64,000 bases of DNA from Siphonodentalium dalli (lineage: Eukaryota; Mollusca; Scaphopoda; Gadilida; Siphonodentaliidae), in NCBI GenBank assembly GCA_032622095.1, contig CP136066.1:143557559-143621558 (forward strand). Reading direction: 5' to 3'. Of the stretch, positions 55,701 to 61,700 are shown one piece after another (positions within the stretch are counted from its first letter, which is position 1; every line of letters starts with the position of its first letter). A program made the position numbers and the translations under genes. The notes beneath the pieces were generated by a model, which saw nothing but the letters and a program-made list of their open reading frames with translations, ran no database searches and had not been told where the DNA came from.

Positions 55701-58700
55701 GCAAACTTCCATGTGGCTTTAAATTAATCTGAGATTATGGAATTATCATCATGGGGGTCTAACAATTTACTCATATGGGAGTAAGATATATACAATTAAG
55801 CAGGCCTGCAAATTTGAGGAGAATAACCATTCAGTTCACCTGGAGGTTACCTAAAATGAAAATGCTGTGAACTAAAAACAAGTTTTTTGTAGATCTCGCG
55901 ATCACTGATTCTCATCTTTATTATTGGTCAATCAAGTCCCAAAATGTGAAGTTCACAATTATGAGTTCAATGAGTTTTTAGTAGTTGATAATACCAGCTG
56001 TAGTGATTATAACAGTTTGTATAACTCTTCTGTTACCAAAGCACAAACCAGGCAAACGAAAAAATGGGTTATGCAACATTTTGAAATATGTAGGCCTGAT
56101 GTTGCTGCAGGTTAATGTTGTGTTTTTTGCATCTGCACAAAGAGAGTTATGTTACAGTAGTATGCAAATGGAATGTGAAGTCACATGAAATATAACATGA
56201 AAAAGTCTAGGTTCAGAGATGCAGCATGAACGTGAAGAAGAAATGGTGTTGGGAAAGAATGTATATTGTGTGATTTCAGGAGTCTTAAGGTCGTTACACA
56301 CCGGGCGCGAGCGAGCGATTATAACGGCCGTTTTCTAACGTTCGTAGCAGTTCAAAGCGTGCGATTTTTATGTTCACACCGCAAGCGACTGAAACGTTTT
56401 GTCGCACACGCGATAGTCAGGTTATTATTCTGTGTGTACGCTAATTTCAGGGGAGTCAGGTTGCTGTATGGGGGATACCCCCACCCCACACACTAATGGC
56501 TAATGTGTAGGGTTTCTACACACAACGTGTAGCCCTGCTACACAACCATTATTCATTTTTGATCTTAAACATATTTTACACAATACATCCCATGGGTCAA
56601 TTTATACACATTTATACACACTGGTGTGCATAAAATCAACACCTATGCCTTACACATTTTGTGTAAATTCTTACACATATACATGTATATCGTAGACAAG
56701 AATGTAAGTTCAGTATTCCGAACTGTGGGTATATATAGTATTCATGGCAAATGGAGATTTATATGTTAAAACTTTCATGGCGTACAATGGTACGTAATAT
56801 TTTGCTCTGTCATGTGTGAGTTTTCGTTTTAAATGAACAAACCATGGTTGTGGCGTGGTTGCACGTGATTAGTATTAACGTATTACAACAATCATATAAA
56901 CAAGAGTAAGAGCAGTATTCTTCATGGAAGTTTTAACAAATAAATCCTCATATATCATCAATACAATACTCACAAGTCGGAATTCTGAACTTACATTCCT
57001 TGTCTACAATTTGTTTATTCTCGTCACTCAAAATTACATGGGTATTGAGACAGTAGTAGATTGTGTTCCAAAACATACACTCAAACAATATCGCCGTCAT
57101 GTAGCAGACTATGAAACTGAAGGCATGCAATGCGCACGCTCTACGTTCTTACACAATTGTGTGTAATAAAATGTACACATTATTTGTAGAACGGCACTTG
57201 GTCAATGTATTTGTATGTAAAACTACACATTGCTATGTGTATTAACCGGGTTTACACATTTGATGGGTAATCGTTTCTACACATTAGTTATGAGAGTGCA
57301 CCCACCGATAATACGTGATTATTATTAGTTGATGAATGCATTGTCTCGTGTTTAGCACAACATCTTTTGGAATGAACTAGCCTCGTTATATTATTTATCA
57401 TTTCCCCTGAGTATACCAAAATATAATTCACCAGCCAATGGAGCAGATTATACGTTCCATGATTTATAGTATACATGAGAATAGTAATCTAAGGTGGAAT
57501 TTCAGTCACGACAAATCACAAAAATAAATGGTTTAATTATTTGGTCATAGAGACATACAGTCATACAGACACACATGGCATACATACATACATACATATA
57601 TACATACATACATACAGTCATACAGACACAAACAGTCACACACGTGTCATACAGACACACATGGCGTTGTACTTCGATTATTAGCCTCTCGCTAAAGTCC
57701 TTCATTATCGCGGCGACAAATCAGTGTGCCGTCATCAAATAGAAAAAATACGGTCGTATAAACACCCTATTTGAGAGCGGTCCAAATATCTCGCTGGTTT
57801 GCAACAAAGCGAGAATTCGACGAAGCATAAAATCACTGCTATAATCGCCTCGTGGGGAGCAAGTCGGTCGCTTGCGGTGTGAACATAAAAATCGCGCGCT
57901 TTGAACTGCTACGGGCGTCAGAAAACGGCCGTAAAAATCGCTCGCTCGCGCCCGGTGTGGAACGACCTTTACATGGCCACTACTTGCCATATTAATGTAA
58001 ACTGTGTGATTTAAAGAGTCTTACATGGCCACTACCTGCCATATCAATGCATACTGTGTGATTTCAAGAGTCTTACGTGGCCACTACCTGCCATGTCAAT
58101 GTACACTGTGTGATTTCAGGAGTCTTATGTGGTAATGTTTCCCACTACCTGCCATATTTGTTATAAGAACAGTTAAGTTTATACATATATAAAATTGTAG
58201 GGTCAACCATCACCAGTTACCACATACCTGAAATATCAAAAAAAAATTTAATACAAAGGTGGGTACAGTTTGAATGTCTGAAAAGTCTAAAATATAGTAT
58301 CATTCTGTTGGGAACCTTACTAGTATTCAAACCAAATCAATATGGCCAAACTCCTGGGTTGGTAGGTACATGTATATGATTAAAATATTTTGAATTATTT
58401 AATACATATATTTAATTCCTGGTAAGAAATTCTGGCTTCTTCATGGTTTCTGCAGTCTATACAAGGTCGGCAAATCCTCTGAGATAGAATCATTAATAAT
58501 TCGACAAAACTTGGAAGTTGATTTTTCAACATAAGCTATATTGTATACTAGCTGAAACAGGCTTTGGGAGCCTTTATTCAGCATCGGAGGGGGGCTGGAG
58601 CCAAGTGTGCGACTTGCGCACATATGATCCTTATACAGCGGCAGACCCATTGTGCGCAAAGCGCATATTTTTATCGTTTAAATATTTTGATTAAAAAAAA

Positions 58701-61700
58701 TCAATTTTTTTTATGGATTGAGCTCCTTGCATCCTTGCGCAATTTAAATTTTGTTATATTATTATTTATTACATTAACAAAAATAAAACAAATTTTTTTT
58801 TAAACTAACGCCGATATAACATCGGCGAGGGTACCATGAGTCACCACACCAGAGTTGGTTGAAATCGGTCCAGGGTTCTATGAGATGGAGGTAATCGAAA
58901 TATAATCACACTGAATTTGATTGCCTCCCATCTGGAGACTTGGCCATAAACAATTTACACTGAAAAAGATTCTCAATAGATTTATAACACTTAATTTCCT
59001 GAATTTCAGACATTCAAACCTGGCTTGCCCTTTTAAGAAAATCACAAAATTCAAGTATTGATCATGCAAAAAATGTAGGACAAAAGACAAATTGAAATGT
59101 AACATAGAAACTAGAGTGCCGTGCTGTGTGTAGTGGTGACATTCAACTCACCTCAAACAGGCTGAAACGGTAAAGATGTAAACAAATACAACACCTAAAC
59201 AAACAAAACAACACTGGAAACTCTGTCATAGAGAAAATTAATATCCTGCTATGGCAGTAGTGATTTTTTGCCATAACTTATAATAGTGCATAAGGATTTG
59301 AGGTACCATTTCCATAAAATCTATCTGCAAATTTATATAAAGACAGTTTTGAGTTCTCAATTTCTGTATGTATTTGTTTATTTTTTCTTAATTAAAATAT
59401 TTTTCTTTTTCTGAAAATATTGGAGATGGTACCAGCACTATTTGGCTATGTTGAAATTTGATACTTAAGTCATAATAGAAAGACATTTAATATTAATATA
59501 TTTACAAGTGATACTTGGTTCAATTAAAAATAATTTGTGTGATTAGTTTCCCAAATCTTTAATTTTAAAATATAGCTTGCTATCAACTTTTGCTTACAAA
59601 TTAAGTTGTGAATAATAGTAACCACCTCCCTAGCAGACTGGACTGACAATATTGTTCTTCTTATAAATATCATAGGACCCTGTGATTACTTTGTTCCATT
59701 CGATCCAAACACACAGTAATATTCTCAAATAGAATCAATTATCAAATCGAAAACTGAAGATTGGCAAGAAAGTCCATTAGTTAACGAATGGTAATTTACT
59801 TGAGCACCACCAAAAATTTTCAATAGAGAGTAAAAGTTGGAATAATTCTAGATGCCAACTGGGAATAATTTCCAACTAATTCAGTCTTGCAAGCATGAAC
59901 CACTTTTGAAAGTCATGCTAGCATTTACTGTTGTCTGATTGAGAAGATAAGACAGTAGGTGTACTGTACACAATATCAATTTATTGTTAATGCACACAAA
60001 ACGACAGCCATGTCCTATTCTTCAATTTGCAAACTACTTGATCTAAAAATGGAGTTTCTAGGGGTTCTGTGATGTAGAATTATTTTTTTTTTTCGTTCAC
60101 ACATCAACTACATGTTGGAAAAATCAATTCAAATATTGACAGAAAATTATAGAACAAATGCCCAGCATAAAACATTTTCAAACCAAATTCGAATTGACTA
60201 TTCTGACCGCATCAAATAATGAATTGAACATGGAATATTCACAGGTCCTCACGATAACATAAGATTTGACAATTATATGCTCCTATGACAGAGTTGCAAC
60301 TTCTAAGGGTAAATTGCTGCTGTTCTTTTGAAATTGAAAATATGAACAAATTCTAAATCACTCTAATAGTAACATTATTACTCTAGCCATACAAAGTCAA
60401 TTTCCAGTTTCCCAGCCCCATGGTCCGAAACCTCACATGTGCAACATTTTTATTTGCATTTAAAGGTTCATTCAAAAGATATTTGATTGAGGATTCATGC
60501 CAGTAGTAGGTGGTTATTGGATAAAGTGACAATTTGCTCATATACCGGGGTATTCAGCTGATAATCTATGTTTTTTTCCTAAACCAACCCTGGTTGAAGA
60601 AATTAATTGTCACTGACATTATTTCTGTTAATTTTACATAAGACATTTAAGTTTTAACACCTTTTAACTTTTAAAATTTCTATTACAAATTATCGTGAAA
60701 CTTGGAAAAATAATTCTATAAAATGTTCTGAATTTGATTAACAACATAATCATCAAACAAATAGTCAACAGAGAAGAGTTGAGGAATAATTTGAAATGTT
60801 TCAGTTCAGATGTGATCACTCCCGTCAAACAATTTTGGAATCCCAAAGGCTCAAGTGTTAGCTATTATTAAATAGGATCTATATGTGAATTTTATACCAA
60901 AACTTCCACAAATTATCTATTATCAGTGGTTGTCTTGCATGTTCTATATCACAATTAACCCTTTCTATACTAAATGGATTCTCCCACTAAGTTATAAAAG
61001 TATGCATTGGAATGGTCTATTATTCATCTGCTTGGATTTTCAGGAAAATAAGAAGACAACAGATAATAAAAGTGCAGAAGGAGTCCTATTAATAGGAGGG
61101 AATTGTTCAGATAATAAGTTCAACAAATGACCTCTTGTTTGTTGAACTTATTATCTGAACATTTCCTAAGGAATAACTACTCGTCATTGAGTATTTAGTG
61201 TAGAAAAGGTAAATTTTTACATGACATATGGTAAATAAATATCCCAGCTATGTTGCAGAAACATCCACTTCCAACCAAAAGAATGTAACTTACAGAAGAA
61301 TGTCTGAAATTGTTTACAAGGATATAAACAGTAAACATGACAAAGATATCAAAGATCTGAATTATGTGATGACTCCAATCAGGCCTTAAAATAGTGTGTC
61401 TGACATTTGCAGAATGAAGTCCCCAGAGGGTGAATTTAGTACCGCTGTCCCACATGGCGGGATAGCATCACCAATTTCACCCTCAGGGAACCTCATTCTG
61501 CTCAGGCCTCAACTGCTATCGGAGGTCTAGGATCAAATTGAAGTTCCCCAAGTAGAAGTGGTTGGTGCTCACCCATTAGTCACCTCAATTATGCATTTTA
61601 TCTTCAGAAAATAGGGGGATATAGAAACTGAACAGAAGGGAAAAAGTAACTAAAACAATGTTAATTTTGACTATTGATACTTCCCAGAAGGTGAAGCCAA

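Larger units (their letters stand above)
56258..58150. repeat. 52-bp tandem repeat interrupted by a DNA transposon
   Basis: Units with 'tgtgtgatttcaggagtcttac' and 'tggccactacctgccatat' start at 57969, 58021, 58073 and 58125, exactly 52 nt apart. The matching left part ('tgtgtgatttcaggagtctta') is at 56266-56287, before the inserted element. Confidence 0.85.

Noticed and set aside
58441-58659. Minus-strand frame with [18 protein letters not shown], faintly like hAT-type transposases
   Set aside because: Similarity is weak, no flanking terminal repeats were found and the frame is short; not enough to annotate.
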